A stretch of 64,000 bases of DNA from Ophiostoma sp. CBS 140.51 (Eukaryota; Ascomycota; Sordariomycetes; Ophiostomatales; Ophiostomataceae): NCBI GenBank assembly GCA_029298735.1, contig JANSLP010000119.1, forward strand, positions 1 through 64,000. The letters run 5' to 3'. Position numbers and translations under genes: made by a program. Positions within the stretch are counted from its first letter, which is position 1. The number at the start of each line of letters is the position of its first letter. Positions 29,319 to 40,630 of the stretch are shown here, piece by piece. The notes under the pieces were generated by a model, which saw only the letters and a program-made list of their open reading frames with translations, had not been told where the DNA came from and ran no database searches.

Positions 29319-29741
29319 GAGAAGAGGACGATACGACGAGGAAAGTACAGTGGAGGACATACGAGACAGCATAGGACAGTAACGTCTACGTCAAAACACA
29401 ATTGAGCATTGAACACAAGAGAGCATCCATACGGTGATATGATACGAGGAGACGACAATCGACGGACAAGAGGAGACAATATTACGAGAGGAACACGACG
29501 ACACAAGTACGACCGCACTTCGAACATAACACGGTCACGAAAAAGAAAGACATTATCATAAACGTTGATTCTATTATTAGGAGAGACCACCATACGCCGT
29601 TTTTTTACAAAGATTCAATCAGATCAGCCATGCCATTTCCATCCATATCCATTCCCTTGACGGTAGACTGTCTACCGACAGCTACCACCCACTTTGACAA
29701 CCCCCGTCGACTGCGTCGACTACGATGTCGGTACCGGCGCC
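29319..29741. other. Convergent intergenic region
   Basis: AT-rich 3' flanks of NDUFB7 and argininosuccinate synthase. Nothing else seen. Confidence 0.5.
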
Positions 29742-31062
29742 TTAGTTCGTCTTGGCCAGCGACTCGCCCAGCTCGGCCTTTTGCAGGCCGTACTTCTTGA
29801 GCCGGATGGCGTTGATGTTGATGAAGCCGCTCGTGTCCACGGGGCTGAAGTCGACCAGCGAGTCCATGCTCGACTCCTCGGACGAGTACAGCTTGCTGTC
29901 GGGGCTGCTGCGACCGAGGACGTAGGCGTTGCCCTTGTAGAGGCGCAGGCGGACCTCGCCGTTGACGAGACGCTGCGAGAACAACAAGGAGTTCTCAACA
30001 AACTCGCGCTCGGGCGAAAAGTACATGCCGTTGTAGAGCAGCTCGGACCAGTTGTGGGTGACAAACTGGTCGCGCAGGGAACGGACCTTGCCATCCAAAA
30101 CAAGACCCTCCAGATCGAGATGGGCCAGGCGGAGGATGGTCATGCCGGGGGCATCGTAGCAGCCGCGCGACTTGAGGCCAATGAAACGGTTCTCGACAAT
30201 GTCGATGCGGCCAATGCCGTGGGTCTTGCCGAGCGCGTTGGCAGCCAGGAACAGCTCGACCGAATCCGTAATCTCCTTGCCGTCGGCCACCAGCTTGACG
30301 GGCAGACCCTTCTCAAAGACAATCTGAATGTCTTGGGGGGTGTTGGGCGCCTTTTCGGGGTCGTCGGTGCGCGTCCACATGTCGACCGGAGGGGGCTGCG
30401 AGGGGTCCTCGAGCGAGCCGCTCTCGTACGAGCAGTGGGCCAGGTTGTCGTCCATCGAGTAGGGCTTGGCCTTGGTCGATGTCACGGGGATGCCGACCTT
30501 CTCGGCATAGTCCAGCAGGTCCAGACGGCCCTGGAACCGCTCAAAGAACTTGGGGTCGCGCCAGGGGGCGATAATCTTGATCGTGGGGTCAATCGTCAGG
30601 AACGCCAGCTCGAAGCGGACCTGGTCGTTGCCCTTGCCCGTGCAGCCGTGCGACACGTACTGGCAGCCTTCCTGCTGGGCAACCTGCATCTGCGCGCGGG
30701 CAATCACGGGGCGGGCCAGCGACGTGCCCAGCAGGTAGCGGCCCTCGTACTGGGCGTTGCACTGCACGGCGCGGAAGCAGAGCTCTTCGACAAACTCGCG
30801 GCGGAGGTCGCTGATAATCATCTTGGAGGCACCCAACAAGGCCGACTTGGCCTTGACGGCCTCCCAGTCCTCCTCCTGGCCGACATTGGCGAGGAAGCAG
30901 ACGACCTCGTAGCTCTCCTCGAGCAGCCACTTGAGGATGCAGCTGGTGTCAAGACCGCCTGGGGGAGGTTAGTAGGTGTGGTGGACTGACGGGATATTGA
31001 AATCATCATGATGATCGTTTTGACTTACCAGAGTAGGCGAGGCAGACCTTTCCTTTGCTCAT
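29742..31062 (-). CDS. Argininosuccinate synthase
   Basis: Two exons, 31029-31062 and 29742-30958, with a 70-nt GTAAGT...CAG intron (30959-31028); 416 aa, the normal length. The splice joins the N-type ATP pyrophosphatase loop: AYSGGLDTSCIL (residues 9-20). Further signatures are CFRAVQCNAQYEGRYLLGTSLARP, YVSHGCTGKGNDQVRFE, IKIIAPWRDP and GIGRIDIVENRFIGLKSRG. It condenses citrulline and aspartate with ATP to argininosuccinate, the seventh step of arginine synthesis, in the cytosol (yeast ARG1, Aspergillus argininosuccinate synthase). The early short exon is a common fungal arrangement. It converges on NDUFB7. Confidence 0.97.
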
Positions 31063-33471
31063 GGTGAATGTGTGTTGTGTGGGTTATGTGTAGTGTGTGG
31101 GAGGGAGGGGTATATGTCGGCGTGTAGAGGTCAATTGACAGTCAATTGATGATCGTAGAGGTTGATGGTGTTGGTGATAATGAAGTGAAAAAGAATCGGA
31201 GGGGAAATGGAAACGCCAAAATGTTGGGGAGGGAAGCTATTTAATCGCCCCTCTATTGACTACACACTACTCTGTACAAAAATGACTGGACTACGACAAT
31301 GACTCTTTCCTTATCAGAGAATTTTCACCTTTTTTTTCCTTTTGCGTCGGCTGCTCCTTCCCCTCCATCGATTGACTTTTTCGCCCTTTCCCTTTCCGTT
31401 CTTCGGCGGTCCCCTCGCTCCCTTGGCGGTAAAACCAATTTTTGTGGGTCGCGTGTTCGCCCGAAAAATTTCTTGTCAGTGCAGGAGAAAGCAGAGAAAA
31501 CGCAGCTCATTTGCCAATTGCGGGCAGTTTCAGTCGGCCAACAGCGAAGATTGGCGGTCGCGGAGAGTCACGTGTAGGCGAGTCATACCGCTTTCAGCGC
31601 ACTGACGAGGCGCTGGATTGCACTCTCAGTGGAGTAGACAGCCATTCTCCTCGAAAGTTACTGGGGTCTTTTGCTGTCCCGGGGAAGCTCCAGCGATAAC
31701 CCGCCGCTAAGCTCTTGTAGCCGATGTCAATTGTGCGTCAATCACAGGGCGCGAGGGAAAGAAGGAAGGTGCGAAAAGGGGATGCGACAGCGACAAGGAA
31801 AGATGACTCTTTCGATGGAAAGAGATGGGAAAGAGGAAAGCTCGGCAAGAAGCTTGGGATGATAGCTCGAGAAACAGCTCTGAATCTGGGGAAATGTAAA
31901 AGAGCAGTCTTTATTGGTTTTGATTTCTCTGTTGCTTTTTTATGCGTATTTATCTGATGGAAGAAAATTAGGAGAAAAGAAAAGTCAAATCAAATCAAAT
32001 CAAATCAAATCAAATCTTAAAAAAAAAAAAAAAAATAAGAATCAACTCAAACACATAAACTATAATATATAAAAAATGCTTGCACAGAATCAATACTTCT
32101 AGAAAATCCAACGAAGAATATTGATGTTAAGGATGCATTTCAAGATGCAACAACCTCTTTGTTCAGCTCTTCACTTTACCATCTGTCACTTCATGTCCTT
32201 TCTCCTAGCATATCAGATCACGGCCGAATTGACGAGTAAAAGACATCTATTTTAGGGCTTGTCTTGTCTTTTGAGCTAGCCAAGAAGCTACAGCATACAA
32301 TTGTCTTCCTACTGTTTTGTTTCACGGTTCCCGTCGCATGATATCCGAAAGTTGGTTCAGAGTTTGTTCAGATCTTTACTTTCGTCTGTGTCCTTCTGTG
32401 TGTTGTTTAATTGGCTGTTTGACTCACCGCAAGATGCAGGTAAAAAGGTTGCATTCTAGCAAGCTGAAGCTGTGTTCAACTTTGTTCGATCGTTGGGACT
32501 TGTACGTTGTCGTGCATGCCGGTTGAGAGTGCATGGGTTGGGGACATGCAGAGTCACTACTGTTGTGACAATGCTGTGTCCTATTCTGGAAGAAGAAAGA
32601 AGCCGTACTTCCTGTGATCAGTCTTTCCGTGATCCGTGAGTCTTCCGTGCCCCGTGTCTTTTATGTCTGTGTCTTTTGTGGGACAGACTGTTGGGCCCGC
32701 ACGTAACGCCCGTTACGGCCAGAAGAAGAAAGGCGGAGAAGGCGGACAGCCGTTGACAGCCTCACCGCTCAACAGAAATACAGAAATAGATCAAGTCGAC
32801 ACTTTATTGTCTGCATATAATTGAATGCATCCTGTCTTGAAACATCAGACTCTCGTAAAGGTAAAATCATTCTCTCGCAAACGCCAAGACCGTTGAATTT
32901 GTTGTCTCGGCAAAGAATGGGCAGATGCAGGGATGCTGTCAGTGTTCTCGCCGTTGACTTTACACACTGCACTGAGAACCACCAAAACCTGCTTGTCTTT
33001 GAATTGAGATCAACAAGGGGTACTACCACAGACCCGCGAACCGCGTCTTCTTCTACTGGAAAAGCAAGAGATCCAGGAGATCGCATGCTGTGCACACCTT
33101 TGCGACGGACAGATGCAGGGAATTGTAGTGGAAAACGAGATGAAAATAGAGTAGACGCTGGAAAGAAACAAGATACAATGCAGGTCCAAAGAATGAAGTG
33201 GCACAAAAGGGACAAACACGAGGAGACACAGACACAGAAACAGGCACGGACAAACACAAATAGACATTGGCGACACAGGCATAGCACAGACAACAAGAAA
33301 CACAATTACGGGTAAACGAGGACGAGAACGAGCGGCGACCGAGAGCAACAAGGGAGGCACAGAGATCTTCAAGAACTGAGAACTTAAGAAGGCGACACGC
33401 TCTTGTTGTGTTTTCTGATCAACTTGTCACAACTTCCTCATCATCTTCAACGACATCACCACTACGACACC
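31063..33471. other. Divergent intergenic region, AT-rich
   Basis: 2.4 kb without a supported gene between ASS and the small secreted protein. It contains (CAAAT)6 followed by a 17-nt A tract (31986-32035). Short open frames show no codon bias. Confidence 0.5.
31986..32035. repeat. (CAAAT)6 and poly(A)
   Basis: Six perfect pentamers at 31986-32015, then an A run. Confidence 0.95.
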
Positions 33472-34103
33472 ATGTTCTCACAGCTTCTTTCGTTCGGCCT
33501 GGCCGCCACCTTTTTTGCTTCCGGCCCAACACCTGTTTCGGCTGCACCAGCCCGCCACTACGTCTTCTTGGACGCGCCCGCCGACGACGCCTACGCCTGG
33601 ACCGTCACCAACTGGCAGGCCCAGTACTCGGACGATGATGCTCTGTGCTCGTACAGTAAGTCCCCCGCTCTGCCGACAACATTCTGCCAGTCCGCTGGTA
33701 TCAAATTCATTTACTAACTCACCCTGTAGACTTCAACATAACCGGCCCCTACTCAGCCGGCCAGATGCCCATCCCCGCGTTCGCCGCCTACTGCGCGGGC
33801 GCGGGCGTCGGCGCGTCCTACACGCTGTGCCACATTACCGACCTGCGCAACACGACGAAACGCAGACAGGTGGCGGCGAAGCTCATCCCGGGCAACGCCA
33901 CCACCTCGACGGAAGCCAACCTGGCCGTCACGTACAAGTTTGATGATTTGAACGTGGCCGACTCGTGGTGGAACTACACGTCGTATGCGACGCAGCCGTA
34001 CAGCAACACCGTGGCAGGTGGCGGTGCTCAACTGACAAACGGGTCGACAACCGACGGCACAACCTTTACAATGACACCGTCGGAGGTGTTTGGTGTTGCG
34101 TGA
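33472..34103 (+). CDS. Small secreted glycoprotein, unknown
   Basis: Two exons, 33472-33655 and 33730-34103, 74-nt GTAAGT...TAG intron; 185 aa. A signal peptide spans about residues 1-24 (hydrophobic core LLSFGLAATFFASG, cleavage after PVSA). The mature chain has several N-glycosylation sequons (NIT, NTT, NAT, NYT, NGS) and three cysteines. It has Tyr/Trp-rich beta-like stretches (HYVFLDAPADDAYAWTVTNWQ; DSWWNYTSY) but no family I can name. The pattern is that of small secreted proteins of ascomycetes with an immunoglobulin- or beta-sandwich-like fold; an effector role cannot be claimed. It is followed by an FMO in the same direction. Confidence 0.82.
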
Positions 34104-34962
34104 GAAGCGATGGTTGTCGGATGTGAATGTCCGTCGAGTGAGATGCTCACGATTTCGATCTCAGCACGGGGATGTCATCCATCTATGTCATGTCATCTTT
34201 GCCTATCTCTGTACACTTTTTGTATTTGTATTTGAGTTTTTGTACTTGTACTCCATCTTGTAAAAGGTACTCCATATTTGTATTCGTGTTTCTTTTCGGT
34301 CGCTTTATTGTCTTCTTGTCGTGGGAATAAACAGTGGATAAACTCCTGGAAGCTTGTCTCCTCGTCGAATAAGCTCGTGCCCAAGCACTCATTTCAGATC
34401 GAAAGGATCCAAAACTCCAACAGAAAAAAAAGTCCAAGCTCCAGGAGGGCGGGCAGGGCTGTTGGCGCGATGCTACTGCTGACGCCGCGACAGGGATGTT
34501 TTGTCATTTTGCACTTGTTCTCCCATTTTCTGACAGCATTTTCCAGACAAAAAACACTTGCTCGTCTCGTTGAATGAAATTAAACTAGACGCGGCAAAGT
34601 GAAAGGATTCAAACAGTCGTGTGGTTGCAGCACCAGGCCGTAACACGTCAGCCTCCTTTAATGTGAGCAAAAGTGAGGAAAGGAAGCCAAGGAAACAGGA
34701 AGAGGAAGAAAAAGCAGACAGAAAGAAAAGAGACGGAATCTTCCGTGAATTGGGGTTGTAGAGAATTCAAATACAATCGTGTTTCCATATCGTTTCCATC
34801 TGATTGATTTCGCGGTTCTTCCATTCGATCCTTTCCGTCATCCCTCATCCTCTCTCCCCCCCCCTCCAACTCATGTTTGACCGATTCCATCGCGATTCCA
34901 ACAACTCTCACTCCTACGCATACACACTCCTCGATACCAACACCGACACTACTACCGCCACC
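34104..34962. other. Intergenic
   Basis: Secreted-protein 3' flank and FMO promoter. A C-rich stretch (34855-34866) and pyrimidine-rich leader precede the FMO ATG. No gene seen. Confidence 0.5.
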
Positions 34963-36555
34963 ATGTCCCAGCGCGTCGCCATCATCGGCGCCGGCATCTG
35001 CGGCCTTGTGTCGCTCAAAGAGACCGTCGCCGCCGGGTTTGATGCGGTCTGCTTTGAAGCCCGCGATGGGTTGGGCGGTGCCTGGGCGTACCAGGCCAAG
35101 GCCGACGAGGACCCGCAGTCGTCGTCCTCGATTTACTTGGGCACCATGCTCAACTCCTGCCGTGACACGTCTGCCTTTTCGGATTTTCCCTTTGACCCGG
35201 CGCGGTACCCCGACTACTTTGGACACAAACTGCTCGTGCAGTACCTGCAGGAATACGCGGCGCATTTCGGGCTGGACAAGCATGTGCGACTGCAGACCAA
35301 GGTGCTCAAGTGCGAGCCGCAGGAAGATGGGTCGTGGGTCGTCGTCTCGCGCGGTGTCGACGGTGTCGAGCAGACCGAAAACTACAGCGCGGTGATTGTC
35401 GCCGGCGGCCATTTGAGCGCGCCGCGCATGCCGTCGATCCCCGGCCAGGAACTGTTTGTCGGCGACGCCATCCACAGCCACTGGTACCGTTCCCCTGGAG
35501 CGTACGAGGGCAAGCGTGTTGCCCTGGTCGGGTTCGGCAGTTCAGCCGTCGACATTGCCTGCGAAATTGCCCCCCATGCGGCTTCCCTCCACCTGGTGAC
35601 CCGGCGTGGTGGCTGGGTCCTGCCGCGGTATGTGCTGGGCAAGCCCACGGAAGCGTTTGACAATCGCGCGACACAGCTCTGGGTTCCTGTAGGGCTCAGT
35701 CAATGGCTCCAAACAAAGCTGCTCGAGTTCGTCGAGGGCAAAGCGCCCGACGCCATGGCTCCCGAGCACAAGATCCTGGAGCAGAACCCCACCATCCGCG
35801 GCGATTTCCTCGAAAAAGTCAACACGGGCCTCATCCAAATTGCCCGCGGCGATGTTGTCGGCATGACCAAGAGCGGGCTGGTCGTCAAGCCGACGGATCC
35901 CAAGAAGAAGGCCCCCGAAGACCAGGCCGAGTACGGACTCGATGTCGACGTCGTCATCTTTGCCACGGGCTACAACATGTTCCACCTGCCCTACCTGCCG
36001 GCCAACACGGTGCGCTCGGCCGATGCTCCCGACTCCCAAATCGATTTGTTTCGGTTGATCCACCCGCTCCACCAGCGCAACCTCTTCTTCCACGGCTACA
36101 TGGAGCTCCACGGACCGCTGCCGCCCGCCGCCGAAGCACAGGCCCGCTACACCGCGGCCATTCTGGGTGGTAAACTGGCCGTGCCGACCCTCGCCGAAAT
36201 GGAAAAGGGCATCCAGCAGCTCCGCGCCTACCAGCGCAAACATTTCATCCACTCGGACCGCCACAACGCTACCCACCACATGATTCCCTACGTGGACGAG
36301 CTGCTCGCCCCGTTGGGTGCGGCCCCGACGTTCCCTAAGCTTCTGGGCCAAATCTTTAGCAGTGGCCACCCTTTGCGCGCCATCTCCGTCCTCAACGCCG
36401 TCTGGTTCGGCATCCCCAGCAGTGCCGCCTGGCGGCTGGTCGGCCAGGGCGCGAAGCCCGACTTGGCGGCGGCCACGGTGCTGCGGACGGCGGGTGAGAA
36501 GAAGGTGCTGAGCAAGAACGAGGTGGCGCAGCTGGCTAAGGAGAAGATGGACTAG
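34963..36555 (+). CDS. Flavin-containing monooxygenase
   Basis: Single exon, 530 aa. It has the FAD loop GAGICG (9-14), GGAWAYQ, the FMO fingerprint FxGxxxHxxxY seen as FVGDAIHSHWY, a second Rossmann motif VALVGFGSSAVD for NADPH, and FATGYN, the class-B monooxygenase mark. These enzymes oxygenate nitrogen or sulfur centres, or ketones, using NADPH and O2. The C-terminal 130 residues are helical. There is no signal peptide; cytosolic or microsomal. The chosen ATG at 34963 has a good Kozak context (GCCACCATGT). An open frame continues upstream, but its only in-frame ATG lies in a Ser/His-rich stretch unlike a protein N-terminus. Substrate unknown. Confidence 0.93.
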   Translation: MSQRVAIIGAGICGLVSLKETVAAGFDAVCFEARDGLGGAWAYQAKADEDPQSSSSIYLGTMLNSCRDTSAFSDFPFDPARYPDYFGHKLLVQYLQEYAAHFGLDKHVRLQTKVLKCEPQEDGSWVVVSRGVDGVEQTENYSAVIVAGGHLSAPRMPSIPGQELFVGDAIHSHWYRSPGAYEGKRVALVGFGSSAVDIACEIAPHAASLHLVTRRGGWVLPRYVLGKPTEAFDNRATQLWVPVGLSQWLQTKLLEFVEGKAPDAMAPEHKILEQNPTIRGDFLEKVNTGLIQIARGDVVGMTKSGLVVKPTDPKKKAPEDQAEYGLDVDVVIFATGYNMFHLPYLPANTVRSADAPDSQIDLFRLIHPLHQRNLFFHGYMELHGPLPPAAEAQARYTAAILGGKLAVPTLAEMEKGIQQLRAYQRKHFIHSDRHNATHHMIPYVDELLAPLGAAPTFPKLLGQIFSSGHPLRAISVLNAVWFGIPSSAAWRLVGQGAKPDLAAATVLRTAGEKKVLSKNEVAQLAKEKMD

Positions 36556-36761
36556 CCAGCGCGTCTGCGTAGCTGGTAATCTGTTCTCACTGTGTCCTTT
36601 TCATCTTTCCTTTACATTCACTTTCGTTTGTCTTCTGTCTTGATATCCTCAGCGTTATATCCATTTCCTTGTCTCTTGTACTGTCAAAAAATGATCATAA
36701 TCAAATTGTACTTCTACTCTACTCTGCGCGTTGTCTAATTATCTCCTTTCCTCTCTGGTCC

Positions 36762-37394
36762 TTACGCCTTTGTCGACGTTGTCGACGCCGTAGGCACTGC
36801 CGGCGCCGATGGTGGCGGTGTCACCACGGCAGAGTCCGTTGTTGTATCCGTCGCCGTCGCTGTGTCCGTCGCCCCATCTCCGCCGTCCGTCGGGTCCGGC
36901 GTGTAAAACGGATAGGGAAACGTAAAGTCGCTCGTGTCCGGCGGCGGCGGGTTCGGGTCTGTCACTGTCACCGTCACCTGCCACGTCGCCGTCGACTTGG
37001 CATGCAGCGTCGTGATCTTGCCGTTGGAGCTCGTCCGCCGGTGTTCAATTGTGCCCGTCGAAATAATGGTCTCGGTGATGGTGGCCGGGTACTGCGTCAC
37101 AGGTCCCGGGATGTAGGTGGTTTCGCTGCGCGTCGTAATCATGGAGATGATACTCAACAAAGTGCCGGGGGGACGAGAGACGGCCGTCACCGTTGTCGTC
37201 AATGTCTGCGTGGTGGTCGACGGGTAGCCCGTCGTGGTGGCGTTGACATTGGTGAGTCCACCGGTGCCGTTGACTCCTGCGGTGGATGTACTGTTGGGCT
37301 CGAGGTAGTCGTAGCGGCGGGCGAGGTCACCGTGAGGATGGGTGGCTGTGGCCAGGACAGCCAGAAGGCCGGCGACGGTGAAGAGAACTCTCAT
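36762..37394 (-). CDS. Secreted Thr/Pro-rich protein
   Basis: Single exon, 210 aa, from the ATG at 37394. A signal peptide occupies residues 1-17 (LFTVAGLLAVLATA), followed by a dibasic site LARRYDY that Kex2-type processing could use. The mature chain is rich in Thr, Ser and Pro with repeated TTT and TxTxT runs and many likely O-mannosylation sites, like cell-wall or matrix proteins. The C-terminus ends ASTTSTKA without a hydrophobic tail, so a GPI anchor is not predicted. No enzymatic motif. Convergent with the FMO, 206 bp away. Confidence 0.72.
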   Translation of the reverse strand: MRVLFTVAGLLAVLATATHPHGDLARRYDYLEPNSTSTAGVNGTGGLTNVNATTTGYPSTTTQTLTTTVTAVSRPPGTLLSIISMITTRSETTYIPGPVTQYPATITETIISTGTIEHRRTSSNGKITTLHAKSTATWQVTVTVTDPNPPPPDTSDFTFPYPFYTPDPTDGGDGATDTATATDTTTDSAVVTPPPSAPAVPTASTTSTKA

Positions 37395-38364
37395 GGTGGC
37401 AGTTTTCGAATGGAAGTGACTGACGTGAAGACCAAGAAGACAGCAAAAACACCGAATCTCACGATACTTCACCACAGAGAGAACTATGGAGACACCCGGA
37501 ACTTTATCTATTGTACCCTGCCTTACCATGTCCTCTTCCCTGCACATTGAGTCTGGATTCATCAGCCATTAACTTTAAGTTATTAGAGACAGACCAGACT
37601 GTCGGCCAGAACTTTGAACTGCGTGGTCTGGCCATTCATTCTCGTTTGTCCATTGTACCTTTTGTTTCTCCATCTCATCTTTTTCCTGCCGTCGTGCAAT
37701 CTCTTCTCCACGTTCTTATGATCACTTCTCAATAACAACAGCCACTCACATACGCTGGATGGGTAATATCTGGCAATTCAGCCGCCGGCCGTGGAGTGGA
37801 ATCAACAGAAATCAACGACGGGCGGGACGTCGTTCCAGACCACTACTTTATTCGTGCTTTCTCGTTTAAGCTCGTGGAGTCGTGGTCTAGTCGAGTCTAC
37901 CCTTATTTTAGACCAACGGGTACACTAATTTGCCGATGTTTCTTTCCCACAACGGCTGGTGAAAAGATGGGGGAGATAGACACCCGGCGTGCGGTATTTC
38001 ATATTTTAGAGGACAGTAGGCGGCTGAATGATTATCCTTCACTTTCGTTGAGGGAACATCTGTTTTGGGTATTTTTATTTGATTTTTGGGGATGTATATA
38101 CACGTGATGTATTGAAATATGTACAAAAGAATAGAACAGTAAACTGAAAGAAACATCATGAAGAAGAATGAACGACAGTAAGAAGGAGAGCTATGCACAG
38201 CAGGCATATAGACAATGACAATGACAATGAAAGTCGACAATATGATACAGAGAAAGGGAGGGAAGGAAAAGAAAGAACACCATGACTGAAGAAGTCAGTC
38301 GGCGACTGTCAGCCAGCTGTCGCCGGCTTGAGAGAGAACGCTCGCTGCGCTCGCTTGTTGGCGC
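37395..38364. other. Intergenic
   Basis: Promoter of the Thr-rich secreted gene and 3' flank of the chitinase, including CGCTCGCTGCGCTCGC at 38339-38354, close to the chitinase stop. No gene seen. Confidence 0.5.
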
Positions 38365-39657
38365 TTAGTTGGGCATACCCGCGACAATGTTGGCGTACTG
38401 GCTGTTGGGGTAGCTCAACAGGTTCTGCGTCGTGTCCAGACCGCCCAGGGCGTTGAACGAGGTGCCAATCAGCGAGTCCGCACCCGTCTTGTCGGCCGAG
38501 GCCTCCCAGAACATGCCGCCGCCCAGACCCTTGCTCTTGACGTACTGGACCTTGGTCTGCACCATGGCGGGGGTGTCGTAGGAAACCATCTCTTGGGAGG
38601 AGGCGTCATACGAGTAAGTGGCGCCCGAGGTGGAGTCGGTCTGCTCAGTGGCACCGGCCCGGGGGAGGGCCTTGTAGTCGTAGATGCCGGCCTCCCAGGT
38701 ACCGGCGCCGACGCCGTTGTAGCTGGTGCCGGGACCGGCGGTCGACTCGAACGCGCGGCCATAGATGGGCATGCCCAGGACAATCTGCGACGAGGGCACA
38801 CCGGCGCCAATGTAGTCGGTAATGGCGGCATCGGTCGAAAAGGGCGTGGCGTTGGGGTTCTGCGGGTTGGGGTAGAGGTTGGCCTGGTGGCCCGAGTAGG
38901 TCGAGAAGGAACCGGCATAGTCGTAGCCCATAAAGTTGAAGAAATCAATGACGCCGGCCATGCCCTTGAGGTTTTGCACATTGTAGTTGGTGGGGCCGGC
39001 CGGGCTGGCGACGGTCAGCAGGAAATGGTAGCCGTTGGCGTACTGGGCCGAGTAGCTGTCGAGCTCGTCGCGGACGGCCTGCAACAACAAGACAAAGTTG
39101 GCGGCGTCCGTGGCCGAGGCCGGGTACTCCCAGTCAATGTCGATACCGTCGAAACCCCAGTCTTTGACCAGAGTGACAGCAGTCTGGGCAAACGTGGCGC
39201 GCGTCGCAGCCGAGCCGGCGGCGGCGGCAAAGTTGCCGTTCTGCGAGTACGTCCAGCCGCCAATGGACAGAAGCACTCTCAGATTGCGGTTGGCCTTCTT
39301 CTGCAGGTACAGCTGCTTGACGCAGCCGTAGGCATTGTTGCCGACATCGTTCCACGAGTCGGTGGCGTAGTGCTGCTGCAGGTCGGCGTACTCGTCCGAG
39401 GAAAAGACCTCGCCGGTGGACTGCAGGTTGGCGAAAGCGTACAGGACATACGAGATCTGGTCGGCCGGCAGCTCCTGGGCGGTGTAGTTGCGGCCGTAGA
39501 CGCCCCAGTTGACAAAGTAGACGGCGTTCTGGTAGCCCGAGGCGCGCTCGGCGAGGTTGGCCGTGATTTCGGCGGCCTTGGCGGGGTCGGCGGCAGGGGC
39601 GGCCTTGACGGTGGTGGCAGCCGCCAGCAGCGACGTGATGGCAGTCTTGATGTACAT
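38365..39657 (-). CDS. Secreted GH18 chitinase
   Basis: Single exon, 430 aa, from the ATG at 39657. Signal peptide about 1-20 and a short propeptide (ADPAKAAEITANLAERAS) precede the barrel. GH18 hallmarks: NWGVYGRNY, SIGGW (131-135), and the catalytic DGIDIDWEYP at 170-179, giving acid Glu177 with Asp173 and Asp175. FMGYDYAG and GMFWEASADK follow. Length and order match class V fungal endochitinases of the Trichoderma Chit42 type (42 kDa), without a chitin-binding or cellulose-binding module. It hydrolyses beta-1,4 GlcNAc polymers in cell-wall turnover or mycoparasitism. Confidence 0.96.
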   Translation of the reverse strand: MYIKTAITSLLAAATTVKAAPAADPAKAAEITANLAERASGYQNAVYFVNWGVYGRNYTAQELPADQISYVLYAFANLQSTGEVFSSDEYADLQQHYATDSWNDVGNNAYGCVKQLYLQKKANRNLRVLLSIGGWTYSQNGNFAAAAGSAATRATFAQTAVTLVKDWGFDGIDIDWEYPASATDAANFVLLLQAVRDELDSYSAQYANGYHFLLTVASPAGPTNYNVQNLKGMAGVIDFFNFMGYDYAGSFSTYSGHQANLYPNPQNPNATPFSTDAAITDYIGAGVPSSQIVLGMPIYGRAFESTAGPGTSYNGVGAGTWEAGIYDYKALPRAGATEQTDSTSGATYSYDASSQEMVSYDTPAMVQTKVQYVKSKGLGGGMFWEASADKTGADSLIGTSFNALGGLDTTQNLLSYPNSQYANIVAGMPN

Positions 39658-39852
39658 GGTGGAGAAAGTGTGTAATAGAAATGAATGTGATAAAAGTGTA
39701 GAGAAGGAATGGATGAACAGAGTTTGACTGTAATGAATGGATGAAAGTGTCGAGTCAACTTTCAAGACCTACCTGTGTGTCGGCGATGTGTTGTCGTTGT
39801 CGTGTGTGATGAATAAAAAAGACCAACATCATCTGGACAGACCTCGTGAGGA

Positions 39853-39860
39853 TATATATA
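39853..39860 (-). promoter_or_regulatory. TATA box of chitinase gene
   Basis: TATATATA about 196 bp upstream of the chitinase ATG. Confidence 0.5.
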
Positions 39861-40588
39861 ATTTTGTGACGGCGTCCACGGGACGGAAAGACCGCGTCTC
39901 TCTTTGACGTCGACGTCGACGCGACCTCCTTGCTTAGACTGTAGTGTTGGGGTGTCGTTGGTCTGTCGTGACATCGACCAACTATCGTGGGGTCTGTCCA
40001 GAGTCCACAGGAAGGAAAACAGAGCGTAGTCCACTCCACCCCTGCCTGACTGTCCAACACCGGCTAGAGCCGTTTCCAAGTAAGATTCGACATTAGACGC
40101 CCGCCCGGATCGTCGTCAAATCGGGTTGTGTAGAGGGTGTCCACGATGAAAGAAGGGTAGATGGTAGTCTCCTCCTGAACTTTGATTTTCTTGGTGACTT
40201 GGTAACGTTGCCACTTTTGGCGTCATGAATCGAAGGAGCGAGTGGGGAGGAAAGAAGAAAGAGACCGGGGAGCGTAGGTGCTGTCGAGGGTGGTCGATGG
40301 TGTAGAAAGGAGAACGGTCGAGTCGACAGGGACAGTCGACAGGGTAGAAGATAGGACTGTACTGTCGTAGACTGGCCAGGTTCATGTGCTTTTTTCTTTT
40401 GTTCTTTCTTTCGGTAACGGGAACGACAGAACTGACGGAATAGACAAAATGCGACCTAACACGGGCTGGGACGAGATAAGAAATATGTCTCGTGGACGGG
40501 AGAAGTTACAATGGCAAAAGAACAACATCAAGAGGGAAGAAACAAATCGTCCACGAGACGACAAGACTGCCCACTCGAGGCAGTTTGT

Positions 40589-40630
40589 GAGACATGCAGA
40601 CATGCAGACATACAGACATGCAGACATGAG
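40589..40630. repeat. (ACATGCAG)n minisatellite
   Basis: Five 8-bp units, one with a single change. Confidence 0.9.

Noticed and set aside
29694..30989. 431-codon plus-strand open frame opposite argininosuccinate synthase
   Set aside because: Shadow of strong third-position bias in a conserved enzyme; no family signature.
34804..34962. N-terminal extension of the FMO
   Set aside because: It would bury the FAD loop 60 residues in; the ATG at 34963 has the better context and the expected distance to GAGICG.
38593..39675. 360-codon plus-strand frame opposite chitinase
   Set aside because: Gly/Val-rich antisense shadow.
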